Shown: positions 1 to 5,666 of the stretch, one piece after another
Numbering within the stretch: the stretch's first letter is position 1
Layout of the letters: each line of letters begins with the position of its first letter
Assembly: GCA_033720695.1 (NCBI GenBank)
Contig: JAWWCA010000192.1
Span: 1 to 6,924 of the forward strand
DNA length: 6,924 nucleotides
Source: DATGQT01 sp033720695
Lineage (GTDB): Bacteria; Bacteroidota; Rhodothermia; Rhodothermales; Rubricoccaceae
Direction: 5' to 3'
Position numbers and translations under genes: made by a program
Notes under the pieces: generated by a model
The model's database searches: none
What the model saw: the letters and a program-made list of their open reading frames with translations, nothing else
What the model was told of the DNA's origin: nothing

Positions 1-1677
1 AAGGAGAAGGAGACGGTCGCCGCCCAGGCCGAGGCGTTGCGCGCGCTCGACGAGGCCAAGAGCCGCGTGTTCGCCAACATCTCGCACGAGTTCCGCACGC
101 CGCTCACGCTCATCCTCGGCCCCCTCGAAGATGTCCGGGAGGGCGTCCGGGGGGCGATCCCGGAGGCCGCCGCGCAATCGGTCGCCTCGGCCATCCGCAA
201 CGGCCGCCGCCTGCTCCGCCTCGTCAACCAGCTCCTCGACGTGTCGCGCCTGGAGGCGGGGCGGCTCACCCTGGAGGCGCGCCCGCTCGACACGGCGGCC
301 TTCGTCCGGCACCTCGCGCAGGTGTTCGCGCCCTTCGCCGAGCGCAAGCACATCACCTTTCGCGTCGAGGTGCCGGAGCACCCGGTCACGGCTTTTCTCG
401 ACCCGGAGCAGTTCGAGAAGGTGCTCGCCAACCTGCTCGGCAACGCCTTCAAGTTCACGCCCGAGGGCGGGACGGTCAGCGTCCGGCTCGGCACCGAGGC
501 AGAGGCCGATGGCCCCGTCGCGTTTGTGCTCACCGTACAGGACGACGGCCCCGGCATCGCGCCGGAGCACCTGCCGCACCTCTTCGACCGGTTCTACCAG
601 GCCGACGCCTCCTCGACGCGGCAGCAGCCGGGAACGGGGATCGGGCTCGCGCTCGTCAAGAACCTCGTGGAGCTGCACGGCGGCGCCATCGACGTGGAGA
701 GCACCCTGGGCGAGGGGGCCTCGTTCACCGTCCGCGTGCCCCTCGGGCGGGCGCACCTCCGCGACGAGGACGTGGTGGAGGCCGACCCGTTCGAGGCCGC
801 GTGGTACGTGGAGCAGGACGCGACGCTCCTCCTGGACGAGATCCGCCCAGCACCGACGCCCGACAAGCCGGACGCGAAAGCCGACGAGGCTGACGCCGAC
901 GCGACGACCGTGCTGGTGGTGGACGACAACCCCGATGTCCGCGCCTACGTCCGAAGCCACCTCGCCGCGCGCTACCGGGTCCTCGAAGCCGCCGACGGAG
1001 AGGAGGCCCTCGCCGCCACCCGCGCCCACCTCCCCGACCTCGTCGTCAGCGACGTGATGATGCCGAAGCTGGACGGGTTCGGGCTGTGCCGCGCCATCAA
1101 GACCGACCCCGAGGTGGACTTCATCCCGGTGATCCTGCTCACGGCCAAGGCCTCGTTCGAGAGCAAGCTGGAGGGGCTGGAGGGGGGCGCGGACGCCTAC
1201 CTCACCAAGCCGTTCGAGGTGCGCGAGTTGGCCGTGCGCGTCGAGAACCTGATCGCATCGCGCCAGCGGCTCAAGGCACACTTCGCCGGCGGCGGCGGAG
1301 ACGTACCGCAGGGCAACGGGGCCGCGCCGCCCCTGGAGGAGGGCGCCGACCCGTTCACGGCGGAGGTGCAGGCGGTGATCGCGGCGCGGCTCTCCGAAGA
1401 CGACTTCGGCATCGACGCCCTCGCGGCGGACCTGGGGATGGGCCGGACGACGCTCTACCGCCGGATCAAAGACGCCTTCGGGGGCGCCCCGATGGAGCTG
1501 GTCTGGCAAATGCGCCTGGAGCGGGCCGCCGCCCTGCTGCAGCAGCAGGAGGGCACGGTGAGCGAGGTCGCCTACGGCGTGGGCTTCAAGAGCGTGGCGC
1601 ACTTCTCCCGGCGGTTCCGGGCGGCCTACGGCACGACGCCCGTCGCCTACGCCGCCGAGCACGCGGGCTCGGTCTAG
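1..1677 (+). CDS. Hybrid histidine kinase/response regulator with AraC-type output domain (5'-truncated)
   Basis: This is the C-terminal part of a hybrid two-component regulator that senses, phosphorylates and binds DNA in one chain. The frame is open to base 1, so the sensor region lies outside the window; the TTG at 37 is unlikely to be the real start. Domains in order: a HisKA dimerisation helix with the H-box SHEFRTP (phospho-acceptor His at 85-87); an HATPase with the N-box Asn at 442-444, G1 DDGPGIA (541-561) and G2 GTGIGLAL (631-654); an acidic linker (about 820-905); a receiver with the acidic pair at 922-927, phospho-Asp at 1051-1053 and Lys at 1207-1209; and an AraC-type helix-turn-helix domain from about 1390 ending in the signature HFSRRFRAAYGTTP. 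All catalytic residues are present. In Bacteroidota such proteins often control nutrient-uptake genes near their own gene. The signal sensed cannot be told from here. Confidence 0.96.
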   Translation, partial: KEKETVAAQAEALRALDEAKSRVFANISHEFRTPLTLILGPLEDVREGVRGAIPEAAAQSVASAIRNGRRLLRLVNQLLDVSRLEAGRLTLEARPLDTAAFVRHLAQVFAPFAERKHITFRVEVPEHPVTAFLDPEQFEKVLANLLGNAFKFTPEGGTVSVRLGTEAEADGPVAFVLTVQDDGPGIAPEHLPHLFDRFYQADASSTRQQPGTGIGLALVKNLVELHGGAIDVESTLGEGASFTVRVPLGRAHLRDEDVVEADPFEAAWYVEQDATLLLDEIRPAPTPDKPDAKADEADADATTVLVVDDNPDVRAYVRSHLAARYRVLEAADGEEALAATRAHLPDLVVSDVMMPKLDGFGLCRAIKTDPEVDFIPVILLTAKASFESKLEGLEGGADAYLTKPFEVRELAVRVENLIASRQRLKAHFAGGGGDVPQGNGAAPPLEEGADPFTAEVQAVIAARLSEDDFGIDALAADLGMGRTTLYRRIKDAFGGAPMELVWQMRLERAAALLQQQEGTVSEVAYGVGFKSVAHFSRRFRAAYGTTPVAYAAEHAGSV

Positions 1678-1703
1678 CAGCGCCTCGTCAGCGGGCGCGG
1701 ACG

Positions 1704-1723
1704 GGCGCAGGGGGGCGCCTTTG
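1704..1723 (+). terminator. Possible weak intrinsic terminator after the hybrid regulator
   Basis: A 5-bp stem (GGCGC at 1704-1708 with GCGCC at 1715-1719) closes a 6-base purine loop and is followed by TTTG. It lies 26 bases after the stop codon at 1675-1677. The stem is short and the T-run has only three bases, so this is a weak candidate. Confidence 0.3.
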
Positions 1724-1755
1724 CCCTAGCGTTCCAAAAGGTTGACCGAGCGTCC
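1721..1755 (+). promoter_or_regulatory. Two direct half-site-like repeats spaced 21 bp (candidate AraC-type operator)
   Basis: Bases 1721-1734 and 1742-1755 match at 11 of 14 positions, with the shared pattern TTGnCCnAGCGTnC. The repeat period is exactly 21 bp, two helical turns. A related copy lies inverted at about 1780-1795 (reverse complement GTTATCCGAGCGTTCC). AraC-family proteins are known to bind direct half-sites at about this spacing, and the gene just upstream ends in an AraC-type domain. The role as operator is inference. The same bases form part of the inverted repeat at 1728-1787, so an RNA-level role is the alternative. Confidence 0.35.
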
Positions 1756-1787
1756 GGCCGAACGCAGAGTCAAGGGCTTGGAACGCT
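1728..1787. repeat. 60-base symmetric inverted repeat between the regulator and lipoprotein genes
   Basis: Two 26-base arms (1728-1753 and 1762-1787) pair co-linearly at 19 of 26 positions. The pairs are 10 perfect bp (AGCGTTCCAA with TTGGAACGCT), a 4x4 mismatch, 5 bp (TTGAC with GTCAA), a 3x3 mismatch, and 4 bp (GCGT with ACGC) closing an 8-base loop. CCCT (1724-1727) could further pair with AGGG (1796-1799) across a one-sided bulge. It lies 81 bases before the lipoprotein start, so it could be a leader RNA structure, a protein-binding palindrome or a small dispersed repeat. No T-tract follows, which argues against a standard terminator. Confidence 0.6.
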
Positions 1788-1867
1788 CGGATAACAGGGG
1801 TTTGTGGGTCATCCTGTTCCTTCGCGGCATGCGTCCCCTCGCCCCGTTCCTCTCACGCCCCAACGCC

Positions 1868-2380
1868 ATGAGATACTTCCTCCTCGCCCTCGCTCTCACG
1901 CTCGCCGCCTGCGACGGCCTCACGACGCCCGCCGCTTCCGACCTCGCCACCGCGCCGGCCCACGCCGAAGCGCGCCCCGTGGTGCCGCTCGTGCTCACGC
2001 TCGGCCAGAGCGCCCCGCTCCGCGAGCCCGGCAGCAGCTTCACCTTCGACGCCGTCGTCTCGGACGACCGGTGCCCGGTGAACATGACCTGCTTCCACGA
2101 CGGCGGGATCTGGGCCGGCACGGCGCGGACCCGCTTCACGCTCACGACTGTGGATCGGTCTTACCCCATCGCGCTCGCGATCCCCGGCGGCCACCCCGGC
2201 CCCCTCCCGCTCGAGGCGGCGCCGATGGCGGTGGCTGGCGGCTACGTCGTCCGCCTCGTCCGGCTCCAGCCCTACCCGGGGTGGGAGCCCGACGGGGGGA
2301 TGCCGGCGACGGCGACGGTGGTGGTGGAGCCGTGCCCGAGCAAGTGTGTCGAGACCTGGCCCCCACAGGTCGACCACTGA
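1868..2380 (+). CDS. Small lipoprotein with a DxRCPxxxxC motif, function unknown
   Basis: This is a predicted 170-residue lipoprotein, anchored by a lipid on Cys15. The N-terminus is a short hydrophobic signal (MRYFLLALALTL) ending in the lipobox LAAC. The ATG at 1868 is chosen because the signal peptide starts there and it has the same GCCATG context as other starts here; the frame stays open upstream to 1742 but that stretch looks non-coding. The mature part is rich in predicted beta strands. It has DDRCPVNMTC (Cys69, Cys75) followed shortly by IWAG, then GGYVVRLVRLQPYP near residues 124-137, and a Cys156/Cys160 pair near the C-terminus. DSRCP...C.WAG-type motifs recur in uncharacterised small secreted bacterial proteins; I relate it to them from memory only. 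The paired cysteines suggest disulfides outside the cytoplasm. The repeat-rich gap upstream may regulate it. Confidence 0.8.
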   Translation: MRYFLLALALTLAACDGLTTPAASDLATAPAHAEARPVVPLVLTLGQSAPLREPGSSFTFDAVVSDDRCPVNMTCFHDGGIWAGTARTRFTLTTVDRSYPIALAIPGGHPGPLPLEAAPMAVAGGYVVRLVRLQPYPGWEPDGGMPATATVVVEPCPSKCVETWPPQVDH

Positions 2381-2390
2381 GCCCCTTGGG

Positions 2391-2429
2391 GCGGGCCCCC
2401 GGCGGCGTCCATCGTCGGCGGGGCCCCGC
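2391..2429 (+). terminator. GC-rich hairpin after the lipoprotein gene
   Basis: Bases 2391-2403 pair with 2417-2429 at 11 of 13 positions around a 13-base loop, beginning 10 bases after the lipoprotein stop. The right arm also contains a 12-bp perfect palindrome (GCGGGGCCCCGC, 2418-2429), and GCCCC/GGGGC sits at 2381-2392. There is no T-tract, so termination is a guess; in such GC-rich DNA some pairing is expected by chance. Confidence 0.3.
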
Positions 2430-2439
2430 TCCGCCGCTC

Positions 2440-2526
2440 GCCTACGCCTGCGACTGCCTCGCGGCGCTCCCGATCCGCGTGGCCGAGGCCGCCGACGGGC
2501 AGGACGCCCTCTCCTCAATACCCTGA
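2440..2526 (+). pseudogene. Remnant of a receiver-domain response regulator, paralogue of the gene at 3247
   Basis: Bases 2440-2511 translate in frame to AYACDCLAALP followed by IRVAEAADGQDAL. This matches residues 35-58 of the intact receiver at 3247-3657 at 18 of 24 residues; at the DNA level 62 of 72 bases agree with 3349-3420. Before 2440 the similarity stops, so the first strand and the acidic pair are missing. After 2511 the frame runs into a stop at 2524-2526, and the region with the phospho-Asp and Lys is absent. In the next frame the bases around 2509-2523 read LLNTL, which resembles the LLNL end of the intact protein and would fit an internal deletion plus a frameshift. It cannot make a working receiver. 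The FG-GAP gene starts 5 bases later. Confidence 0.7.
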
Positions 2527-2531
2527 CCGCC

Positions 2532-3119
2532 ATGACCCCCTTCCGCTATCCCCCTGCTGTCATGCTCCCGCGTCCGTTCCCGATCCTCTCGCTTGTCCTC
2601 CTCCCCCTCCTCGTCGCTGCGTGGACCGCGGGTCCCCTGGCTCTCGCCCAGACGGGCCCCCTCCTCGCGTCCCAAGCCACACCCGGCCCCGAGGGCGGGG
2701 TCATAGGGGCGATCGCCGTCTCAGACGCCGCCGGCCCCTCGGTCGCGTCGATTGGAGATCTCGATGGCAACGGCGTGACCGACCTCGCCGTCGGCGTCGA
2801 GGGCGACGGAGGCGAGGGGGCCGTGTGGATCCTCTTCCTGGACGCCGACGGCGCCGTGGCCTCCCACCAGGAGATCTCCTCCACGGAGGGCGGCTTCGCG
2901 GGCCGGGTCCGCGGTGGCGGCTACTTCGGCGCGTCCGTCGTGCCGCTCGGGGACCTCGACGGCGACGGGGTGACCGACCTCGCCGTCGGGACCGTCCGCG
3001 TCGAGTCGCCCCGGGAGTCCAAGGGGGCCGTGTGGGTGCTGTACCTCAACGCCGACGGGACGGTCAAGGCGCACGCCGTCCGCTGCGCCCGGTCGATCGG
3101 CGGGGGTCGGTCGCGGTGA
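2532..3119 (+). CDS. Short secreted FG-GAP/integrin-alpha-repeat protein, probably truncated
   Basis: This is a predicted 195-residue exported protein. The signal peptide has a hydrophobic core near residues 17-32 and likely cleaves after ALA (LALAQ). The ATG at 2532 has the GCCATG context shared by other starts; the ATG at 2562 would give 185 residues and a shorter n-region and is a fair alternative. The mature part has two FG-GAP units, each with a calcium-loop motif (GDLDGNGVTDLAVG, then GDLDGDGVTDLAVG) followed by a GAVW(I/V)L(F/Y)L strand and (D/N)ADG. Known FG-GAP proteins usually carry several such blades and often fold as a propeller; two blades are too few. The end (after KAHAV) loses all similarity to the repeat, reads RCARSIGGGRSR and stops, with no sorting domain. 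It is probably the broken 5' end of a longer gene, possibly still expressed. Confidence 0.75.
   Translation: MTPFRYPPAVMLPRPFPILSLVLLPLLVAAWTAGPLALAQTGPLLASQATPGPEGGVIGAIAVSDAAGPSVASIGDLDGNGVTDLAVGVEGDGGEGAVWILFLDADGAVASHQEISSTEGGFAGRVRGGGYFGASVVPLGDLDGDGVTDLAVGTVRVESPRESKGAVWVLYLNADGTVKAHAVRCARSIGGGRSR
2739..3068 (+). repeat. Two FG-GAP repeat units, 195-bp period
   Basis: The GDLDG motifs begin at equivalent positions 2751 and 2946, exactly 195 bases (65 codons) apart. Twenty bases are identical in both units (2775-2794 and 2970-2989), and the ADG(A/T)V segments near 2844 and 3051 also correspond. The second unit has extra residues between its calcium loop and the GAVW strand. A third unit would be expected soon after 3068 but is not found. 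Confidence 0.75.
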
Positions 3120-3153
3120 GGCTCGCGCTCGGCCTGCGCTCGCTCGCACCCTC

Positions 3154-3182
3154 CGACGCCCCGGCGGTTTCCCGCCGCGTCG
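3154..3182 (+). terminator. Stem-loop downstream of the FG-GAP gene
   Basis: CGACG (3154-3158) pairs with CGTCG (3178-3182), and CGGCGG (3162-3167) pairs with CCGCCG (3172-3177) around a TTTC tetraloop. This gives an 11-bp stem with a single 3-base bulge. It lies 35 bases after the FG-GAP stop and 65 before the receiver start. No T-run follows, so it may stabilise or end the upstream transcript or only reflect GC content. I see nothing else in 3120-3246. Confidence 0.35.
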
Positions 3183-3246
3183 TTCGCCTGATCGCTCACC
3201 CGCCCACCGCCCTCGTCGAGGGCCCGGCCTCCGCTCCACCTGGACC

Positions 3247-3657
3247 TTGACCGACGTGCTCTCCGCCCCCGCCCGTTTCGCTGCCCATCCTGACGCCCCG
3301 GCCCAGCGTCCGCTGGTGCTCGTGGTCGAGGACGACGACGCGATGCGCGCCTACGTGTGCGACTGCCTCGCGCTGCTCCCCGTCCGCGTCGTCGAGGCCG
3401 CCGACGGGCACGTCGCCCTCGGCCTGATCGCGACGTTGCGAGCGGGCGACCTCGCCCTCGTCGTCACCGACCTCATGATGCCCCGGATGGATGGGCGGGC
3501 GCTCAAGGCGGCGCTGCGCGCGGATCGGCGCTGGGCCGACGTGCCGGTGCTCCTCGTCACGGGCGAGGCCGTCCGAGTGCGTGACGGGCCGGTGCTGCGC
3601 AAGCCCTTCAATGCGCGCACGCTCGGTGCCTCGGCCCGAGCCCTCCTGAACCTCTAG
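3247..3657 (+). CDS. Stand-alone receiver-domain response regulator (CheY-like)
   Basis: This is a predicted 136-residue cytoplasmic receiver with no output domain. After a short unstructured N-terminus (residues 1-21), the strand LVLVVEDDD carries the acidic pair (Glu28, Asp29). Asp75 in VVTDLMMP is the phosphorylation site, Thr105 in LLVTGEA is the switch residue and Lys119 in LRKPF completes the active site. The set is intact, so it should accept phosphate from a kinase. It lacks a DNA-binding domain, so it must act through protein partners or as a phosphate relay. The TTG at 3247 is chosen because it follows ACC, the context seen at neighbouring starts; GTG at 3256 is the alternative, and the next ATG lies inside the domain. 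An unusual CDCL sequence sits in helix 1 and is shared with the remnant at 2440. The PPC-like gene starts 28 bases downstream, so they may be co-transcribed. Confidence 0.9.
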   Translation: MTDVLSAPARFAAHPDAPAQRPLVLVVEDDDAMRAYVCDCLALLPVRVVEAADGHVALGLIATLRAGDLALVVTDLMMPRMDGRALKAALRADRRWADVPVLLVTGEAVRVRDGPVLRKPFNARTLGASARALLNL

Positions 3658-3684
3658 CTCTTCCCCAACGCGACCCCTCCGACC

Positions 3685-4320
3685 ATGCCTGCTCGTTCAT
3701 CGCCGGTGCGCCACGCTGTCCTTCTCGCTGCCGCGCTCGCGCTGGTGGCTCCCACCTCCGCGTGGGCCCAGTCTGTCGCCGAAGCCTCCGTCACCAAGGA
3801 TCAGGTCCCGACGGCCCCGACCCGAAGCGCCGTCGCCACGCCCCACGTGATCGATACGCCGCGCTTCGCCGGGGCGCCTCCCAACGACAGGCTGGATCGG
3901 AGCATCAGCCTCGTCGGCCATGCGCAGACGTGGGTCGGCAGCAACGTCGGGGCACGGACCGAGCCGGCCCAGAGCCCGTCGGCCTCGTGCGCCACGGGCG
4001 GTCCCGACAACGACGGCGACAACTCGGTGTGGTACTGGTTCGTGCCCGCGTCCAACGGGAGCGTGACGCTCGACCTGGCGGGGTCCCAGTTCGATACCAT
4101 CCTCACCCTCCTGGATTCGAATTCCCGGGAGCTCGCCTGCAGCGACAACGCCCCCGGCAATCCAAGCGGTGACACGACCTCGCAGATCGCGGACTTCATG
4201 GTCGCGGCAGGTGACGTCTACTTCGTGCGGATCACGGGGTACCGGGGCGCTGAGGGGCAGTACGTGCTCCGGTATCACGGCCCCGCGACGCGCGCGGATT
4301 ACTGGCACGAGGCCCGTTGA
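3685..4320 (+). CDS. Secreted PPC-like (pre-peptidase C-terminal) domain protein
   Basis: This is a predicted 211-residue exported protein of unknown function. Residues 1-29 form a signal peptide (arginines, then VLLAAALALVAP, cleavage near AWAQ). A low-complexity linker runs to about residue 64. Residues about 66-198 look like one PPC-type beta-sandwich: APPNDRLDRSISL, then NSVWYWFVPASNGSVTLDL (residues 113-131), FDTILTLLD (136-144), ACSDN (151-155) and VYFVRITGYRGAEGQYVLRY near the end. This order is typical of PPC domains, which usually sit at the end of secreted enzymes; here no catalytic domain is attached. Cys102 and Cys152 could form a disulfide. No sorting tail follows. It starts 28 bases after the receiver gene, with ACCATG at the start. 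A general adhesion or carbohydrate-binding role is possible but not shown. Confidence 0.8.
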   Translation: MPARSSPVRHAVLLAAALALVAPTSAWAQSVAEASVTKDQVPTAPTRSAVATPHVIDTPRFAGAPPNDRLDRSISLVGHAQTWVGSNVGARTEPAQSPSASCATGGPDNDGDNSVWYWFVPASNGSVTLDLAGSQFDTILTLLDSNSRELACSDNAPGNPSGDTTSQIADFMVAAGDVYFVRITGYRGAEGQYVLRYHGPATRADYWHEAR

Positions 4321-4356
4321 AGGCCGCGAGCCTGTCCGCGTCCCCGCCGGCGTCGA

Positions 4357-5304
4357 CTACAGGGCCACGCGCTCGCCCTCCTCGGCGATCCGGAAGCCCG
4401 CTGCCTCCACGGTCTGCCGCGCGGCGGTGCCGGGCCAGAGCGCCGGATTGGTGTGGTTGAGGTGGAGGAACCGCACCTTCGCCCGCTCGGCCGCCGGCAG
4501 CGGCGCGAACCGCGCCAGGCTGTGCGTGATGAACGGGTGCGGGAAGCCCGACATGTCGCGGCCGGGGATCTCGCCGTCGGCGTAGAACGTGGCGTCGAGA
4601 AAGGCCACGTCCACGCGGGCGATCTCGTCCTCGATGCGCGTGCCCGCCTGCCCTGAGCCCGTCGGGGGGTCCCATTCCTCCCAGGAGTCGATGTCGGGGA
4701 TGAACAGGACCGAGCGGTTCGGTCCCTCGATGCGGAAGCCGACGACCTCGGAGAACTCCTGCCGGTGCGGCACCCGCAGCGGCGTCACCGTGAGGCGGCG
4801 GTTGAGGCGGACGGGCACGCCGTCGGCCAGCGCGCGGAGGACGACGTTCTCGTAGCGGACGAGCTGGCTCCACGGGCCGTTCGTGCGGAGGTAGTCCGCC
4901 ATCCGCGGCATGGCGTAGACCGGCACGCCCCGGGCCCCCATCGCCTCGTGGCCGAAGAACGCGAGGCCGGTGTAGTGGCCGAGGTGGGCGTGTGTGAGGA
5001 AGACGCCGGCCAGGCCGGGCCGCTCGCTCACGGGCGCGAGGGCGTCGAGGCGGTGGAGCTGCTCGGGGAGGTCGGGCGTGGCCTCGAACAGCCATCGCTC
5101 CCCCGTGGCCGGGTCCACGAGGCCGAGGCTGACGACGAGGCGCCGGTGCGCCGGGTCGGTCCAGCCGGCCGCGTCGGGGTCGCCCGCCTGGGGCACGCCA
5201 CCGTCCTGCGCGATGCCGAGGACGACGACGTAGGCCTCCTGCGCGGCGGCGGGGAAGGCTGCGAGGAGCGGCGCCAGGAGCAGGGCGGAGAGCGCCCCGC
5301 GCAT
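4357..5304 (-). CDS. Exported PqqB-like metallo-beta-lactamase-fold hydrolase
   Basis: This is a predicted 315-residue metallo-beta-lactamase-fold protein close to the PqqB-like group. A signal peptide (MRGALSALLLAPLLAAFPAAAQ) suggests export. VVLGIAQDGGVPQAG (residues 27-41) is the PqqB-type N-terminal strand and loop. The metal motif is THAHLGHYTG, with His105, His107 and His110; Gly109 replaces the Asp of the usual HxHxDH, which removes one ligand of the second metal site. Further candidates are His180, Asp237 (FLDATFY), His256 and His261 (FPHPFITHS) and His281/His284 (LHLNHTNP). The length suits the family. No other PQQ-biosynthesis genes are in the window, so a PQQ role is not supported and the substrate is unknown. 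Its ATG shares one base with the ferredoxin stop (TGATG), so the two genes are probably translationally coupled. It converges on the PPC gene with a 36-base gap and no clear terminator. Confidence 0.9.
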   Translation of the reverse strand: MRGALSALLLAPLLAAFPAAAQEAYVVVLGIAQDGGVPQAGDPDAAGWTDPAHRRLVVSLGLVDPATGERWLFEATPDLPEQLHRLDALAPVSERPGLAGVFLTHAHLGHYTGLAFFGHEAMGARGVPVYAMPRMADYLRTNGPWSQLVRYENVVLRALADGVPVRLNRRLTVTPLRVPHRQEFSEVVGFRIEGPNRSVLFIPDIDSWEEWDPPTGSGQAGTRIEDEIARVDVAFLDATFYADGEIPGRDMSGFPHPFITHSLARFAPLPAAERAKVRFLHLNHTNPALWPGTAARQTVEAAGFRIAEEGERVAL

Positions 5305-5666
5305 CACTCGGCGCCTTCCCAGGTCAGGATGTCCTCCTCGCTCTTCTGGCTCAGCTGCGGCTCGGTCGCGTACGCCTCGGCTTCGGGGAGCGCCTCCTTC
5401 TTCTCGGTGATGTTGTAGCCGAGCGCCTGCCACTGCTTCGAGAGGTAGTCGTTCCACTCGGTGTAGTGGCTCCACTTCTCCGGCAGCTCGTCGTCGGCGT
5501 AGATGGCCTCGACGGGGCACGTCGGCACGCACGCGTTGCAGTCGATGCACTCGTCGGGGTGGATGGCGAGGAAGTTGGGCCCTTCGTAGAAGCAGTCCAC
5601 GGGGCAGACCTCGACGCAGTCGGTGTGCTTGCAGTTGATGCAGGGCTGGGCGACGACGTAGGGCAT
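5304..5666 (-). CDS. fdxA: Seven-iron ferredoxin ([3Fe-4S][4Fe-4S])
   Basis: This is a predicted 120-residue cytoplasmic electron carrier of the Azotobacter FdI type. The N-terminal half holds all the expected cysteines: Cys9, Cys17 and Cys50 for the 3Fe-4S cluster, Cys21, Cys40, Cys43 and Cys46 for the 4Fe-4S cluster, and the extra Cys12 and Cys25. The stretch DCVEVCPVDCFYEGPNFL (residues 16-33) is diagnostic of the family. The C-terminal half is the usual acidic extension, including NITEKKEALPEAE (residues 85-97). The length is slightly longer than in Azotobacter FdI. The ATG at 5666 begins MPYVV, the normal family start. It is the first gene of a two-gene minus-strand unit with the PqqB-like protein, overlapping by one base. 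The redox partner cannot be told from the window. Confidence 0.97.
   Translation of the reverse strand: MPYVVAQPCINCKHTDCVEVCPVDCFYEGPNFLAIHPDECIDCNACVPTCPVEAIYADDELPEKWSHYTEWNDYLSKQWQALGYNITEKKEALPEAEAYATEPQLSQKSEEDILTWEGAE

Noticed and set aside
1742..1867. Upstream extension of the lipoprotein frame from a TTG
   Set aside because: It would bury the signal peptide and lipobox behind 42 residues and run through the inverted repeat.
2346..2531. Upstream extension of the FG-GAP frame
   Set aside because: It overlaps the lipoprotein end and the receiver remnant, is Arg/Pro-rich, and would put the signal peptide far from the N-terminus.
1853..2533. Minus-strand open frame of about 226 codons opposite the lipoprotein
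   Set aside because: The translation is Arg/Gly/Pro-rich with no recognisable motif, and the plus strand carries a convincing lipoprotein.
3120..3246. Possible continuation of FG-GAP repeats in another frame after 3119
   Set aside because: I found no GDLDG or GAVW-like motif in the three plus-strand frames, so a simple frameshift does not restore the repeat.
4321..4356. Bidirectional terminator between the convergent PPC and MBL genes
   Set aside because: I could not find a convincing stem or T-tract in the 36 bases.
4357..5304. Naming the MBL-fold protein as true PqqB in a PQQ operon
   Set aside because: It has a signal peptide and an altered metal motif, and no other PQQ genes are present.
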